From Leucobacter zeae (lineage in GTDB: Bacteria > Actinomycetota > Actinomycetes > Actinomycetales > Microbacteriaceae): 64,000 nt of DNA. Positions 1-7,982 of the stretch are shown here, piece by piece. A program made the translations under genes and the position numbers. The notes under the pieces are model-generated. The model was not told the origin of the DNA and did not search any database. It saw only the letters and a program-made list of their open reading frames with translations. Where the stretch lies: positions 395,355 through 459,354 of the forward strand of contig NZ_QYAB01000002.1 of the NCBI RefSeq assembly GCF_016758175.1. The letters run 5' to 3'. Positions within the stretch are counted from its first letter, which is position 1; each line of letters opens with the position of its first letter.

Positions 1-25
1 GCGCAGCGCGACGCACGCGGGCCCC

Positions 26-31
26 TACGAT
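26..31 (+). promoter_or_regulatory. -10 box of a leaderless-type start
   Basis: TACGAT lies six bases before the ATG at 38 and there is no purine-rich ribosome site between them. This spacing puts the transcript start at or next to the start codon. The -35 region is too close to the window edge to judge. Confidence 0.5.
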
Positions 32-37
32 GGTCGC

Positions 38-442
38 ATGACCGAACCCGCGTGGACGCCGCGAGCGCTGCCGACCCCCGCGCCGCGCGCCCCGCGCAGG
101 TGGCGCGGATGGGCGCTCCCGATCCTCGGGTGCCTGCCGATCGCCCTCGGAGCGATGCTGTTGCTGCTGGAGCTGCCGGCCGAGGTGCGCTCGGAGGCCG
201 AGCTCGGGTCGGTCGGGTTCGGGTGGCCGCTCGCATGGATGACGCAGGATCAGCGCCGGTACGCGCCGCAGCAGTTCCCGATGGCGGCGGAGTACGTCGG
301 GGCGAGAGGGATGGCCGAGCCCCTGACGACGCGCGTCGATTGGGCGATGTTCGCGGTCGATACCGCGCTGCTCTGGGGCGCCGCCTGCGCGATCATGCTG
401 CTCGCGATGCGGATCCTGCGCCTCGCGCACGCCGCGCGGTGA
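38..442 (+). CDS. Small two-helix membrane protein of unknown function
   Basis: A 134-residue protein I do not recognise. A proline/arginine-rich N-terminus (residues 1-25) is followed by a hydrophobic segment (about 26-46), a polar extracytoplasmic-looking stretch of about 55 residues with the sequence WMTQDQRRY, and a second hydrophobic segment (about 104-126) ending in a basic tail. That suggests two membrane spans with both ends inside. The start follows a TANNNT box by six bases, suggesting leaderless translation. It converges on the MarR gene downstream, so the two are not co-transcribed. No catalytic motif is visible. Coding is supported by GC-rich third positions and the absence of a better frame. 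Confidence 0.7.
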   Translation: MTEPAWTPRALPTPAPRAPRRWRGWALPILGCLPIALGAMLLLLELPAEVRSEAELGSVGFGWPLAWMTQDQRRYAPQQFPMAAEYVGARGMAEPLTTRVDWAMFAVDTALLWGAACAIMLLAMRILRLAHAAR

Positions 443-514
443 CGATCGCCGGGCACCGAGGCTCACGCCGAGCGGATCCGGGCGGGGATCCGTGCGGCAC
501 ACGGAGGGAGGCGG

Positions 515-1033
515 CTATCCCGCGCGGCGCTGCTCGTCGGCGAGCGCGTCGAGCGCTTCGGCCACCTGGGCGATGACGGCCGCGGCGATCCCGGCTTCGG
601 ACTCGTCGAAGCGGTCGATCTGCTCGACGAGTCGGGCGTGATGCGATCCGATCGCCCGCTCGACCTGCTCGACGGCAGCGGGTGTGGGCACGATGATGCT
701 CGCGCGCCGATCGGTCGGGTGCTTGACCCGCTCCGCGTACCCGCGCTTGACGAGGCGGTCGATCACGTTGGTGATGTTCGCGCTCGACGTGCCGAGCATC
801 ACGATGAGATCCTTCGCGCTGATGCTCCGCTCATCGCGTTGCGCCTGCACGAGGTAGCGCAGCGCGCGCAGGTCGAGATTCGAGAGAGTCGAGGAGGCGA
901 GGGAACGGAGCTCTTGAGCGTGCTCAGCTCGTCGGAGGCGCAGGATCGCAGCCGCCAGATCCCGGCCGGCCTCGGTGCGCGGCGGGACGGCGTACAGGTG
1001 CTCCTGCTCGTGTCGGATGATGTTCTGCGGCAT
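515..1033 (-). CDS. MarR-family transcriptional regulator
   Basis: A 172-residue winged-helix protein. The central part (about residues 45-130) matches a MarR DNA-binding domain: the helix containing SISAKDLIVMLG, a recognition helix with SSANITNVIDRLVKRG, and the wing RVKHPTDRRASIIVPT, the family signature DRR included. Flanking helices would form the dimer interface. The ATG is preceded by GGAGAG at a good distance. A small gene ends 18 bases upstream on the same strand and probably shares its transcript. The ligand and targets cannot be told from sequence; the neighbouring stress genes are one possible target set, which is inference only. Confidence 0.9.
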   Translation of the reverse strand: MPQNIIRHEQEHLYAVPPRTEAGRDLAAAILRLRRAEHAQELRSLASSTLSNLDLRALRYLVQAQRDERSISAKDLIVMLGTSSANITNVIDRLVKRGYAERVKHPTDRRASIIVPTPAAVEQVERAIGSHHARLVEQIDRFDESEAGIAAAVIAQVAEALDALADEQRRAG

Positions 1034-1051
1034 CTTGCTCTCCGGTGCGGA

Positions 1052-1282
1052 TCATCGGCGGGCCATGCCCGCCGCCCGGGCTTGCGCCTGGGCCAGTGTT
1101 GCGTATTCTCCGAGGTGCCGGTGCAGCGGGTCGAACGCCGCATAGCGATCTCCCCTGGCCTCGATCGTCCCGAGGAACTCGCCGGCATCGTTTCCGGCCC
1201 AGAATCCCGGTTCCACCTCGCTCCATGTCGGTGCGCGACCTTCAGCATCGGCGCGAACCGGGCCTACGTCGATCATCGTCAT
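1052..1282 (-). CDS. Small conserved-looking hypothetical protein
   Basis: A 76-residue protein not recognised as a known family. It has a compact aromatic core (WSEVEPGFWAGN, then GEFLGTIEARGDRYAAFD) suggesting two or three beta strands, followed by a helix rich in alanine and glutamine. No signal peptide or membrane segment is visible. A GGAG ribosome site sits about eight bases before the ATG and a TACACT box lies ten bases before it, so the start is well supported. It is 18 bases upstream of the MarR gene on the same strand, so the two are probably an operon. Confidence 0.65.
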   Translation of the reverse strand: MTMIDVGPVRADAEGRAPTWSEVEPGFWAGNDAGEFLGTIEARGDRYAAFDPLHRHLGEYATLAQAQARAAGMARR

Positions 1283-1308
1283 TCGGATCTCCAGTGTAAA
1301 GCTTCTGA

Positions 1309-1337
1309 GACTGCGCCACTCACTGTGTGGCGCAGTC
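1309..1337 (-). terminator. 11-bp perfect hairpin between dps and the small gene
   Basis: Arms 1309-1319 and 1327-1337 are perfect reverse complements with a seven-base loop. No T run follows. It lies between the dps stop and the promoter of the next minus-strand gene, so it may be a second dps terminator or an operator near that promoter. Confidence 0.45.
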
Positions 1338-1373
1338 CGGGGGACAGAGCGCTGCGGAACCGCGGCGCGGGAA

Positions 1374-1398
1374 GCGGGGGCGCACGATGCGCCCCCGC
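1374..1398 (-). terminator. Hairpin directly after the dps stop
   Basis: Perfect 11-bp GC-rich stem (1374-1384 with 1388-1398) and a three-base loop, starting eight bases after the dps stop on the minus strand. It lacks a T tract, as is common for actinobacterial terminators. Confidence 0.6.
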
Positions 1399-1405
1399 CG
1401 GGCTG

Positions 1406-1960
1406 CTAGCGGCCGCCCGCCGCGTGGCTCGGAGTACGGATCTCCGCCCCCATGAACCACGCCTGCTGCTCGAGCTTCACGATGTACTCGTGCAGCACAT
1501 CCGCAGAGGCGGGGTCCGCCTCGTCGACGACGTCGTGCACCTGTCGCATCGTGCGCACTGCAGTCTCGGTCGCGCGCACCATCTCGCGGATCGCATCGTG
1601 CGTGAGGATCTCGCCGCTCGGGAACTCGGGGAGCGAGGTGCGCCCTGCGACGACGGACGGCCGTGCGTCGGGAGCCGCGTGCAGGGCGCGCATGCGCTCG
1701 GCGACCGTGTCGGCGCCTTCGCGAGCGATGTCCACGAGCTCATCGAGATTGAGATGCAGATCGCGGAAGTTGGGACCGACGATGTTCCAGTGCGCCTGCT
1801 TGCCGATGTTGTGCAGGGCGACGAGGTCGACCAGGACGCGCTGCAGGGCATCGCGCAGGGAACCCGGAGCGATGAATCCGCGCTCGGCCCCCTGGAGTTC
1901 GGTCGGGGTCTCGCCGCGCTGCTCGGGCAGGGCGACGGTGGCTGCGTGCTGGGTGGTCAT
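1406..1960 (-). CDS. dps: Dps-family DNA-binding ferritin-like protein
   Basis: A 184-residue four-helix protein of the Dps family. It stores iron using hydrogen peroxide and protects DNA in stress. Helix A/B carries the ferroxidase segment: His57-Trp58 in KQAHWNI, then Asp73 and Asp77 in the LHLNLDELVD segment. These sit at the dimer interface in known Dps proteins. The N-terminal 35 residues precede the fold and have few basic residues, so DNA binding by that tail is not obvious. GGAGAG precedes the ATG. A strong hairpin follows the gene and another separates it from the GlsB-like gene upstream, so it is probably transcribed alone. Family assignment is firm; physiological role is inferred from the family. 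Confidence 0.93.
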   Translation of the reverse strand: MTTQHAATVALPEQRGETPTELQGAERGFIAPGSLRDALQRVLVDLVALHNIGKQAHWNIVGPNFRDLHLNLDELVDIAREGADTVAERMRALHAAPDARPSVVAGRTSLPEFPSGEILTHDAIREMVRATETAVRTMRQVHDVVDEADPASADVLHEYIVKLEQQAWFMGAEIRTPSHAAGGR

Positions 1961-1994
1961 GTCTCTCCGTTCGTGGTCGTTGGGCCGGACGGCG

Positions 1995-2027
1995 CTTCGG
2001 GGCCGGGCATCCCGCCCGGCCCCGAAG
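1995..2027 (-). terminator. 14-bp perfect hairpin after the GlsB-like gene
   Basis: Arms 1995-2008 and 2014-2027 pair perfectly around a five-base loop, beginning four bases after the stop of the GlsB-like gene on the minus strand. It separates that gene from dps. Confidence 0.65.
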
Positions 2028-2030
2028 GTG

Positions 2031-2294
2031 CTAGTCGCGCTTCCGGCCGGTCAGCAGGCCGTAGATCAGCAGGACGACGATCGATCCGCCGATCGCGACC
2101 AGCCAGGTCTGGATGGAGAAGAACTCCTCGAGCGGGGCGTTGAACAGCAGGCTTCCGAGCCAGCCGCCCAGCAGTGCCCCCACGACGCCGAGCAGCAGCG
2201 TGGCGATCCAGCCGCCGCCCTGCCGCCCCGGAAGAATCGCCTTCGCGATCGCACCGGCGATCAGCCCCAGCAGCAGAAATCCCAGAAATCCCAT
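2031..2294 (-). CDS. GlsB/YeaQ/YmgE-family stress membrane protein
   Basis: An 87-residue, very hydrophobic protein with three predicted membrane spans and the glycine-rich pattern of the GlsB/YeaQ/YmgE (transglycosylase-associated) family: GFLLLGLIAGAIAKAILPG, then GGWIATLLLGVVGALLGGWLG, then a C-terminal span with IYGLL. It ends in a basic tail. The chosen ATG at 2294 has GAGGGGA nine bases upstream; a longer reading starting at 2336 has no ribosome site and adds a polar leader, so it was rejected. Members accumulate in stress and stationary phase in other bacteria, but the molecular function is not known. It lies between csbD-like and dps genes, each with its own hairpin. Confidence 0.85.
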   Translation of the reverse strand: MGFLGFLLLGLIAGAIAKAILPGRQGGGWIATLLLGVVGALLGGWLGSLLFNAPLEEFFSIQTWLVAIGGSIVVLLIYGLLTGRKRD

Positions 2295-2325
2295 GTTCGT
2301 TTCCCCTCGGTGTGCGTCATTCGAA

Positions 2326-2350
2326 CCGTCGGGCACGGCGTGCCCGACGG
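2326..2350 (-). terminator. 11-bp hairpin after the CsbD-like gene
   Basis: Arms 2326-2336 and 2340-2350 are perfect complements with a three-base loop, starting about eight bases past the csbD-like stop on the minus strand. No T tract. Confidence 0.55.
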
Positions 2351-2357
2351 GAGTCCA

Positions 2358-2543
2358 CTAGCGGTCGAACGCGTCCTTCGCCGCGTCCTTGACGTCTTCG
2401 GCGGACTGCTTGAGGCCGCCCTTCACCTGCTTCGCCTTGCCCTCGGCGACCTTCGAATCGTCACCCGTGACCTTGCCGACGACTTCCTCGGCCTTGCCCG
2501 CGAGCTTGTCCATTCCTGCCGACAGCTTGTCCGATGCGCTCAT
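2358..2543 (-). CDS. CsbD-family stress protein
   Basis: A 61-residue, lysine- and alanine-rich, highly charged helical protein with the CsbD pattern: KLSAGMDKLAGKAEEVVGKVTGD and then KAKQVKGGLKQSAEDVKDAAKD. It has no cysteine and no hydrophobic segment, so it should be cytosolic and perhaps partly unfolded. In Bacillus the family is under sigma-B; its function is unknown. GGAGGTC precedes the ATG. The upstream region has an AT-rich promoter-like patch and a 16-bp tandem repeat (2575-2606) that may be regulatory. It lies with GlsB-like and Dps genes in a stress set. Confidence 0.88.
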   Translation of the reverse strand: MSASDKLSAGMDKLAGKAEEVVGKVTGDDSKVAEGKAKQVKGGLKQSAEDVKDAAKDAFDR

Positions 2544-2574
2544 CGTGACCTCCCATGTCTCAGTAGTCGTGTTG

Positions 2575-2606
2575 CACAGTGATCACGTTTCACAGTGATC
2601 GTGTTT
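2575..2606. repeat. 16-bp direct repeat upstream of the CsbD-like gene
   Basis: Two adjacent copies of a 16-bp unit beginning CACAGTGATC (2575-2590 and 2591-2606) differ at two positions. The first copy contains the palindrome GTGATCAC. They sit 32-63 bases upstream of the csbD-like start, in an AT-rich region that includes an AT island at 2637-2650, so they are candidate operator sites for the minus-strand promoter. Confidence 0.5.
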
Positions 2607-2951
2607 CACACCTCGTGAGTAGTTCACTCGGTGTCATAAAATATATAACACTGTTTGTGGGATCGGCGCAAGGGGTGCGCGCAGGGCCGGGCGCGTCATC
2701 CGCGGCCCCGCGCGTGGCACGCGTCCGCCGTGCGTATGCCGTCCGCATGTCGCATGCCGCACGCGGTTTTCCGCACGCAGAATCACCGATGCACCGTACG
2801 GCGATCAGTTCTGGCACGAACTGATCGCCGTACGGTGCATCGGTGCTTCTGGAGTCGGAGTTCTTGAGCCGGAGCCCTGGGGCCGGAGCCCTTGAGCCGG
2901 GATCCCGGGCGAGCCTCTCGGCACACGGGATCGTGCTCGGGGAGCGGCCGG
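2607..2951. other. Intergenic region without a gene
   Basis: No credible coding sequence. From the csbD side it holds an AT island (2637-2650) in which GTGT and ACAC half-sites flank TATATA, probably the csbD-like promoter on the minus strand. A GC-rich low-complexity stretch follows, then the long hairpin at 2779-2850, and imperfect repeats of the kind TTGAGCCGGA at 2863-2900 before the stop of the osmoprotectant gene. Confidence 0.6.
2779..2850 (-). terminator. Exceptionally long hairpin after the osmoprotectant operon
   Basis: Arms 2784-2811 and 2818-2845 are perfect 28-bp reverse complements around a six-base loop (TGGCAC). Past one mismatch (2783/2846) four more pairs form, so the arms reach 33 bases. 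It lies about 100 bases past the minus-strand operon end. There is no T tract. Confidence 0.65.
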
Positions 2952-3866
2952 CTAGACCAGGCCGTTCTGCTTCAGCCAGGCCTGCGCGATCTCGGCGGGC
3001 TGCTGCTTGTCGACGGTGCTCTGCACGTTGAGCGAGACGAGCTCCTCGGTGGTGAGTTTCGCGCTGATCGGGTTGATGACGTCCGCAATGTCGTCGGCGA
3101 TCGACGCGTTCGCGATCGGCACGACGTTCGAGGAGAGGATCAGGTGCTTCGGATCCTCGAGGGCGACGAGGTCGCCGGTCTCGAACGCAGGATCTGCGGA
3201 GTAGATGTCGGCGACCTGCACGGTGCCCGCTCGCAGGGCCTCGAGCGTCGTGGGACCCGTCGCGGAGAAGGCGAGCTTCGCACCGTATTCGGCTTCCGCC
3301 GCGGCGGGGCCGTACGGGCGCTTCTCGAGTTCGGGCGCGCCGCCGAGGGTGAGCTGCTCGTCGACGCCGGAGAGGTCCGCGATCGTCGCGAGGTCGTGCT
3401 CCTCCGCGAACTCCTTCGTGACCGTGTAGGTGTCCTGGTCGGCGGCCTCGGCGTAGTCGAGGGCGACGAGGCCGTCCGGAAGCGCATCCTGCAGTTCGGC
3501 GTAGACGTCCTCGGGGCTCGTCGAGGACGCCTCTCCCGCCACGTACTCGAGCAGGTTGCCCGTGTACTCGGGGAAGAGCGTGATCGCTCCCGACTCCACG
3601 TCGGGCATGTAGGCGTCCCGCTGTCCGATGTTGAACTTGCGCTCCACCTCGACGCCGTCGTTCTCGAGCGCCTGCGCGTAGATCTCGGCGATGATCTCGT
3701 TCGAGTAGTAGGCCTGCGAACCGACCACGACAGTGCCGGCCGACGCCTCGTTCGCGGGCTTCGACGGCTCGGCGAGCGGGTCGGAGGAGCCGCAGGCGCT
3801 GAGCGCGAGCGCCAGGGACGCTGCGGCGCCGACGGCGGCGAGACGGGTGATGCGAGCGGTGAACAT
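2952..3866 (-). CDS. Osmoprotectant/glycine-betaine ABC transporter substrate-binding lipoprotein
   Basis: A 304-residue lipoprotein: a basic start, hydrophobic core and lipobox LSAC with the lipidated Cys at about residue 25. The mature part is an OpuAC/OsmF-type betaine-choline binding domain, with early VVVGSQAYYSNEIIAEIYAQ, then GAITLFPEYTGNLLEY, and late DIADVINPISAKLTTEEL. These match the OpuBC/OpuCC group. A GAGAGGAAAC ribosome site precedes the ATG. It is the last gene of a minus-strand ABC operon (ATPase, permease, permease, binding protein) and would deliver compatible solutes to it. The exact substrate (betaine, carnitine or choline) cannot be fixed without the binding-cage residues. 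Confidence 0.9.
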   Translation of the reverse strand: MFTARITRLAAVGAAASLALALSACGSSDPLAEPSKPANEASAGTVVVGSQAYYSNEIIAEIYAQALENDGVEVERKFNIGQRDAYMPDVESGAITLFPEYTGNLLEYVAGEASSTSPEDVYAELQDALPDGLVALDYAEAADQDTYTVTKEFAEEHDLATIADLSGVDEQLTLGGAPELEKRPYGPAAAEAEYGAKLAFSATGPTTLEALRAGTVQVADIYSADPAFETGDLVALEDPKHLILSSNVVPIANASIADDIADVINPISAKLTTEELVSLNVQSTVDKQQPAEIAQAWLKQNGLV

Positions 3867-3980
3867 GGTGTTTCCTCTCCTGATGCTGCTGGTCGGTTCG
3901 TGATGCTGCTGGAAGGTGCGAAGGTGCGACGGTGGTGGGTGCTGCGGCGCTGCCGGCCGGCCGGGGCCGGGACCTCTGAC

Positions 3981-4703
3981 TCAGCCCGGCGCAGCCCGGA
4001 GCGCCGGACTGCGTGATGCACCGGGCGTCTCGGCCGCGGCGCGCACCCCGGCGGGCACGGCGGCGCGCTGCGCGGCGGCGAACAGCAGGTCGACGGCGAG
4101 TGCGAGCAGCGCGACGAGCACCGCCCCCGCGAGCACCTGGTCGAAGCTGCGCAGCTGGATCCCCTGGATGATCGGGTACCCGAGCCCGCCGAGGTTGACG
4201 TAAGCGGCGATCGTCACGGTCGCGATCACCTGCAGCGTCGCCGCGCGCAGGCCGCCGATCAGCAGGGGCAGGCCGAGACGGAACTCGACCCGCCAGAAGA
4301 CCTGCCACTCCGTCATGCCGGTGGCGCGCGCCGCGTCGACGACTCGGCGGTCGACGGCCTCGACGCCGGTGTAGGCGCCTGCGAGCAGCGACGGGATCGC
4401 GAGCAGCACGAACGTCACGAGTGCTGCCGCAGGCACGTGGAGGACTCCGAAGAGCAGCACGAGCAGGATCAGCAGGCCGAACGACGGGATCGCGCGGGCC
4501 GCGCCTGACACGGCGACGGCGACCTCCCTGCCGCGGCCCGTGTGCCCGATGAGCCACCCTGCGGGCAGCGCGATGAGGGCCGCCACCAGCACGGACGCCG
4601 CGGTGTAGCGGAGGTGCTGGCCGAGCAGCGCCGGCAGCGCGTACGCGCCCGTCCACTGCTCGGGGGCGAGCAACCAGTCGAGGGCGTCGGCGAAGAGGCT
4701 CAT
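3981..4703 (-). CDS. Osmoprotectant ABC transporter permease (second)
   Basis: A 240-residue inner-membrane permease of the ProW/OpuCB type with about five or six hydrophobic spans. The EAA coupling loop is visible at ATGMTEWQVFWRVEFRLGLP, followed by GLRAATLQVIATVTIAAYVNLGGLG, typical of these permeases. The ATG overlaps the stop of the upstream permease gene (ATGA), so the two are translationally coupled and would form a heterodimer. A gap of about 110 bases separates it from the binding-protein gene downstream. The alanine-rich C-terminal tail is not conserved in the family as far as I can tell. Confidence 0.9.
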   Translation of the reverse strand: MSLFADALDWLLAPEQWTGAYALPALLGQHLRYTAASVLVAALIALPAGWLIGHTGRGREVAVAVSGAARAIPSFGLLILLVLLFGVLHVPAAALVTFVLLAIPSLLAGAYTGVEAVDRRVVDAARATGMTEWQVFWRVEFRLGLPLLIGGLRAATLQVIATVTIAAYVNLGGLGYPIIQGIQLRSFDQVLAGAVLVALLALAVDLLFAAAQRAAVPAGVRAAAETPGASRSPALRAAPG

Positions 4704-5407
4704 GCTGGCGCCCCTCCCGGCGATCCGAGCGCAATCTGCTGCGCAGAGCTCCGGCGCCGCCCCGACGTCGCGGCGCCTTCGCGCTGCCACGGCATGAGCA
4801 GCCTCCCGAGGAGCACGAGCGCGAAGTCGACGAGCAGCGCGAGCGCGACGGTGGCGACGACGCCGGCGAAGACCTCCTCGATGAGGCGTCGGTCGAGGCC
4901 GTTCGTGAACAGGTAGCCGAGGTTGTTCACCCCGATGAGGGTGCCGACCGTGGCGAGCGCGATCGTGCTGACCGCGGCGACCCGCACGCCCGCGAGGATC
5001 ACGGGGCCCGCGAGCGGCAGCTCGACGGCCCAGAACCGGCGAGCAGATCCGTACCCCGTCGCGGTCGCCGAGCGCAGCACATCGGCCTCGACCGAGTCGA
5101 GCCCGTCGGCGACGGAGCGCACGAGGATCGCCACGGCGTAGATCACGAGTGCGACGACGAGATTCGTCTCGCTGATGGCGGAGTAGCCGAGCAGCGCGGG
5201 GAGCAGCATCAGCAGGGCGAGCGACGGGATCGTGTAGAGCAGCCCGGTGAGCACGATGAGCGGTCCGCGGACGAGCCGGTAGCGCCAGGCCACGCGACCG
5301 AGCGGGAGTGCGACGAGGAAGCCGATCGCGAGGGCGACGGCGCTCTGCCGCAGGTGGACCGCGGCGAGCTCCAGGATCATTCCGAGGTTCTCGGAGATCC
5401 ACGTCAT
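4700..5407 (-). CDS. Osmoprotectant ABC transporter permease (first)
   Basis: A 235-residue membrane permease with five to six spans, of the same ProW/OpuC family as its neighbour. The EAA-type loop reads ATATGYGSARRFWAVELPLAGP, followed by GVRVAAVSTIALATVGTLIG. It overlaps the ATPase gene upstream by four bases (ATGA) and the next permease downstream in the same way, showing a tightly coupled operon. Two different permeases instead of one repeated subunit is the usual arrangement of OpuB/OpuC systems. The tail after residue 205 is polar and probably cytosolic. Confidence 0.9.
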   Translation of the reverse strand: MTWISENLGMILELAAVHLRQSAVALAIGFLVALPLGRVAWRYRLVRGPLIVLTGLLYTIPSLALLMLLPALLGYSAISETNLVVALVIYAVAILVRSVADGLDSVEADVLRSATATGYGSARRFWAVELPLAGPVILAGVRVAAVSTIALATVGTLIGVNNLGYLFTNGLDRRLIEEVFAGVVATVALALLVDFALVLLGRLLMPWQREGAATSGRRRSSAQQIALGSPGGAPA

Positions 5408-6297
5408 GCGCGCCGCCCGATCGTCTCGGGGGCGTCGAGATCGGGTCGTGCCCCGGCCGAGACCGGCGTCCGCTCGTCGTCGAGGGTGCCCTGCACCCGA
5501 CCGTCAGCGTCTACGACGACGGTGCCGTGCGGCGTCTGCCGCAGACGCAGCGAGCGCTTGCCGCGATCCGCACCGATGAACGCCGAGACGAAGCCGTCCT
5601 CCGGATGCTCGAGGATCTCCTGAGGCGTGCCCTGCTGCACGATCCGCGCGCCGGCATCGAGGATCACGATCCGGTCGCCGAGCAGCAGGGCCTCGTCGAC
5701 GTCGTGCGTGACGAACACGACGGTCTTGCCGAGATCCCGCTGCAGTCGCAGCAGCTCCTGCTGCAGTTCGGCGCGCACGATCGGGTCGACCGCGCCGAAC
5801 GGCTCGTCCATGAGCAGGATGTTGGGGTCGGCCGCGAGGCCGCGGGCCACGCCGACGCGCTGCTGCTGACCGCCCGAGAGCTGGCTCGGGTAGCGGCCCG
5901 CGAGCGCGCGGTCGAGCCCGACCGTGTCGAGCAGCTCGAGCCCGCGCGCCCGAGCGGTGCCGCGCGGCGTCCCGTTCAGCCGCAGCACGGTGGTCACGTT
6001 GTCGAGCACGGTGAAGTGCGGCATGAGACCCGAGTTCTGCATGACGTACCCGATGCTGCGGCGCAGCGAGACCGGATCCCGCTCCATCACGCTCGTGCCG
6101 TCGATCTCGACGGCGCCCGACGTCGGGTCCACCATGCGATTGATCATGCGGAGCAGCGTGGTCTTGCCGGAGCCCGATGAGCCGACGAGCACGGTCGTGC
6201 GCCGCGGCGGGATGGTCAGGTTGAACCCGTCGACCGCGGTCGTGCCGTCGGGGAACGTCTTCACGACGTCGCGGAACTCGATCATGGCCTCGACCAT
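5404..6297 (-). CDS. Osmoprotectant ABC transporter ATP-binding protein
   Basis: A 297-residue ABC ATPase of the ProV/OpuCA type. Walker A is GSSGSGKTT, the signature LSGGQQQRVGVARGLA, Walker B ILLMDEPFGAVDP, and the H-loop FVTHDVDEA. INRMVDPTSG after Walker A is typical of this subfamily. After the ATPase core there is a short C-terminal extension of about 50 residues but no full CBS pair, so the ionic-strength sensor of OpuA-type proteins is lacking. The start at 6297 has GGAGG eight bases upstream; the in-frame ATG at 6315 lacks a site. It is the first gene of the four-gene operon, and the next gene starts within its stop codon. Confidence 0.92.
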   Translation of the reverse strand: MVEAMIEFRDVVKTFPDGTTAVDGFNLTIPPRRTTVLVGSSGSGKTTLLRMINRMVDPTSGAVEIDGTSVMERDPVSLRRSIGYVMQNSGLMPHFTVLDNVTTVLRLNGTPRGTARARGLELLDTVGLDRALAGRYPSQLSGGQQQRVGVARGLAADPNILLMDEPFGAVDPIVRAELQQELLRLQRDLGKTVVFVTHDVDEALLLGDRIVILDAGARIVQQGTPQEILEHPEDGFVSAFIGADRGKRSLRLRQTPHGTVVVDADGRVQGTLDDERTPVSAGARPDLDAPETIGRRA

Positions 6298-6334
6298 ATG
6301 CGATGCCTCCGACATGCACGAGGGGCTTGCGCGC

Positions 6335-7804
6335 TCACGCCGAGTCCCGGCCGTCCGCCTCGAGCAGGCGCAACCAGACCTCGCTCATGGTTGGGTACGC
6401 GGGCACGGCGTGCCACAGTCGTGCGAGCGGCACCTCGCCCACCACGGCGACGGTCGCGGCGTGGATGAGCTCGGCCACGTCCTCGCCGACGAGGGTCGCG
6501 CCGAGCAGCACGTCCCGCTCGGCGTCGATCACGATCCTGCCTCGGCCCCGATAGCCGTCCGCGTGGAGGGACGCCCCTGCGACCGAGGAGAACGCCGCGT
6601 CGGCGACGCGCACCGTTCGACCAGACTCCCGTGCGGCCCGCTCCGTGAGGCCGACCGCCGCGACCTCGGGGGAGGAGAACACGACCTGCGGCACCGCGGC
6701 ACGATCCGCCGACGCGGCGTGCCGCCCCCAGGCGGCGTCGTCGACCGGACCCCCGGACGCGCGAGCGGCGATGATGTCACCCGCGGCACGCGCCTCGTAC
6801 TTGCCCTGGTGCGTGAGCGGCGCGCGCCCGGCGACGTCGCCGACGGCGTAGAGCCAGTCGGTGCCCGGCACGCGCAGCGTGTCGTCGGTCGGGATCGGCC
6901 GACCCGGTGCGAACTCGGAGGCAGGCGCGCCCCGGTCGGTGCCGCCGTCTCCGCCCGGGCCGATCCCGATGCTCTCGAGCCCGATCCCGGCGCTTCGCGG
7001 GATGCGTCCGGTCGCCACGAGCACCTCCGATGCCCGGACATCGCCGTCCGCCGTGCGGACCGTTACACCCGATGCGTCGCGCTCGACGCCGCGAATGTCG
7101 GAGCCGAGGCGCACGTCGACGCCGAGCGCGCGCAGACCGTCGGCCACGGCCTCGCCGGCGAAGGACTCGAAGCCGCCGAGCAGCCCGCTCCTGGCGAGCA
7201 CCGCGACGCGCGAACCGAGGGCGGCGAAGGCCGTCGCCAGCTCCACCGCGACCACTCCGCCGCCGATCACCGCGAGCGACTCGGGCACCTCCCGCGCGCT
7301 CGTGGCCTCCCGGCTCGTCCACGGCTCGGCTGCGCGGAGGCCGGGAACGGGCGGGATCGCCGCGTCCGAACCGGTGCAGATCGCAACCGCGTGGCGCGCG
7401 TGCAGCACGCGCTCGCGGCCGTCGGCATCGGTGACGACCACGCGGCGCTCGCCGTCGACGCGTCCGTGCCCCCGCACCAGGTCGACGCCCGCTCCCCGCA
7501 GCCAGTCGGCCTGGCCGGCATCGTCCCAGTCGCTCGCGAAGGCGTCGCGCCGAGCGAGCACGGCCGCGACGTCCAGTTCGCCTGAGACGGCCTCCGCGCT
7601 GCCCGGCACGGCTCGGGCCGCGCGGAGCGCCTGCCCGGAGCGCAGGAGCGCCTTCGACGGCATGCACGCCCAGTACGAGCACTCGCCGCCCACGAGCTCG
7701 CGTTCGACGATCAGCGCCGTGAGCCCGCCGCGCACGGCGCGGTCCGCCACGTTCTCGCCCACCGGGCCGGCGCCCAGCACGATCAGGTCGTACGTATCGG
7801 TCAT
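6335..7804 (-). CDS. Pyridine nucleotide-disulfide oxidoreductase (mercuric reductase/Lpd-like)
   Basis: A 489-residue FAD enzyme. It has an N-terminal [13 protein letters not shown]ossmann motif, the redox-disulfide region [17 protein letters not shown] with the CxxxxC pair, a second Rossmann motif [17 protein letters not shown] for NAD(P)H, the FAD-closing motif [16 protein letters not shown], and a C-terminal dimerisation domain ending in [13 protein letters not shown]. The His-Pro pair normally serving as catalytic base in lipoamide dehydrogenase appears here as HAVPAYPT. No lipoyl or metal partner is encoded nearby, so the substrate is open. The ATG at 7804 follows a GAGGGAGCGCAGG site. 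It is divergent from ogt. Confidence 0.88.
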   Translation of the reverse strand: MTDTYDLIVLGAGPVGENVADRAVRGGLTALIVERELVGGECSYWACMPSKALLRSGQALRAARAVPGSAEAVSGELDVAAVLARRDAFASDWDDAGQADWLRGAGVDLVRGHGRVDGERRVVVTDADGRERVLHARHAVAICTGSDAAIPPVPGLRAAEPWTSREATSAREVPESLAVIGGGVVAVELATAFAALGSRVAVLARSGLLGGFESFAGEAVADGLRALGVDVRLGSDIRGVERDASGVTVRTADGDVRASEVLVATGRIPRSAGIGLESIGIGPGGDGGTDRGAPASEFAPGRPIPTDDTLRVPGTDWLYAVGDVAGRAPLTHQGKYEARAAGDIIAARASGGPVDDAAWGRHAASADRAAVPQVVFSSPEVAAVGLTERAARESGRTVRVADAAFSSVAGASLHADGYRGRGRIVIDAERDVLLGATLVGEDVAELIHAATVAVVGEVPLARLWHAVPAYPTMSEVWLRLLEADGRDSA

Positions 7805-7982
7805 CCTGCGCTCCCTCGTCGGTGCTGCCCGGCGCGGTCGGAGCCCGGAGGAGCGGCCGCGGCGGATCGTGCCCTCCACACTGGCACTCCAGCCTGAGCG
7901 CGCGGCAGGAATCCCGAGAACAGCGGCTACCCTGGAGCGGACCGGATGCCGACGCACGGCTCCGCCGAGAAGGGCACGGGCC

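Noticed and set aside
1961..2030. Operon of CsbD-like, GlsB-like and Dps genes
   Set aside because: Strong hairpins follow each gene, so separate transcripts are more likely than one polycistron.
2779..2850. Possible insertion-sequence ends or MITE
   Set aside because: No transposase, no flanking target duplication seen, and the three long hairpins share no sequence.
7805..7982. N-terminal extension of the flavoprotein to 7984
   Set aside because: It would add 60 Arg-rich residues, overlap ogt by two bases and lacks a ribosome site; ATG 7804 has one.
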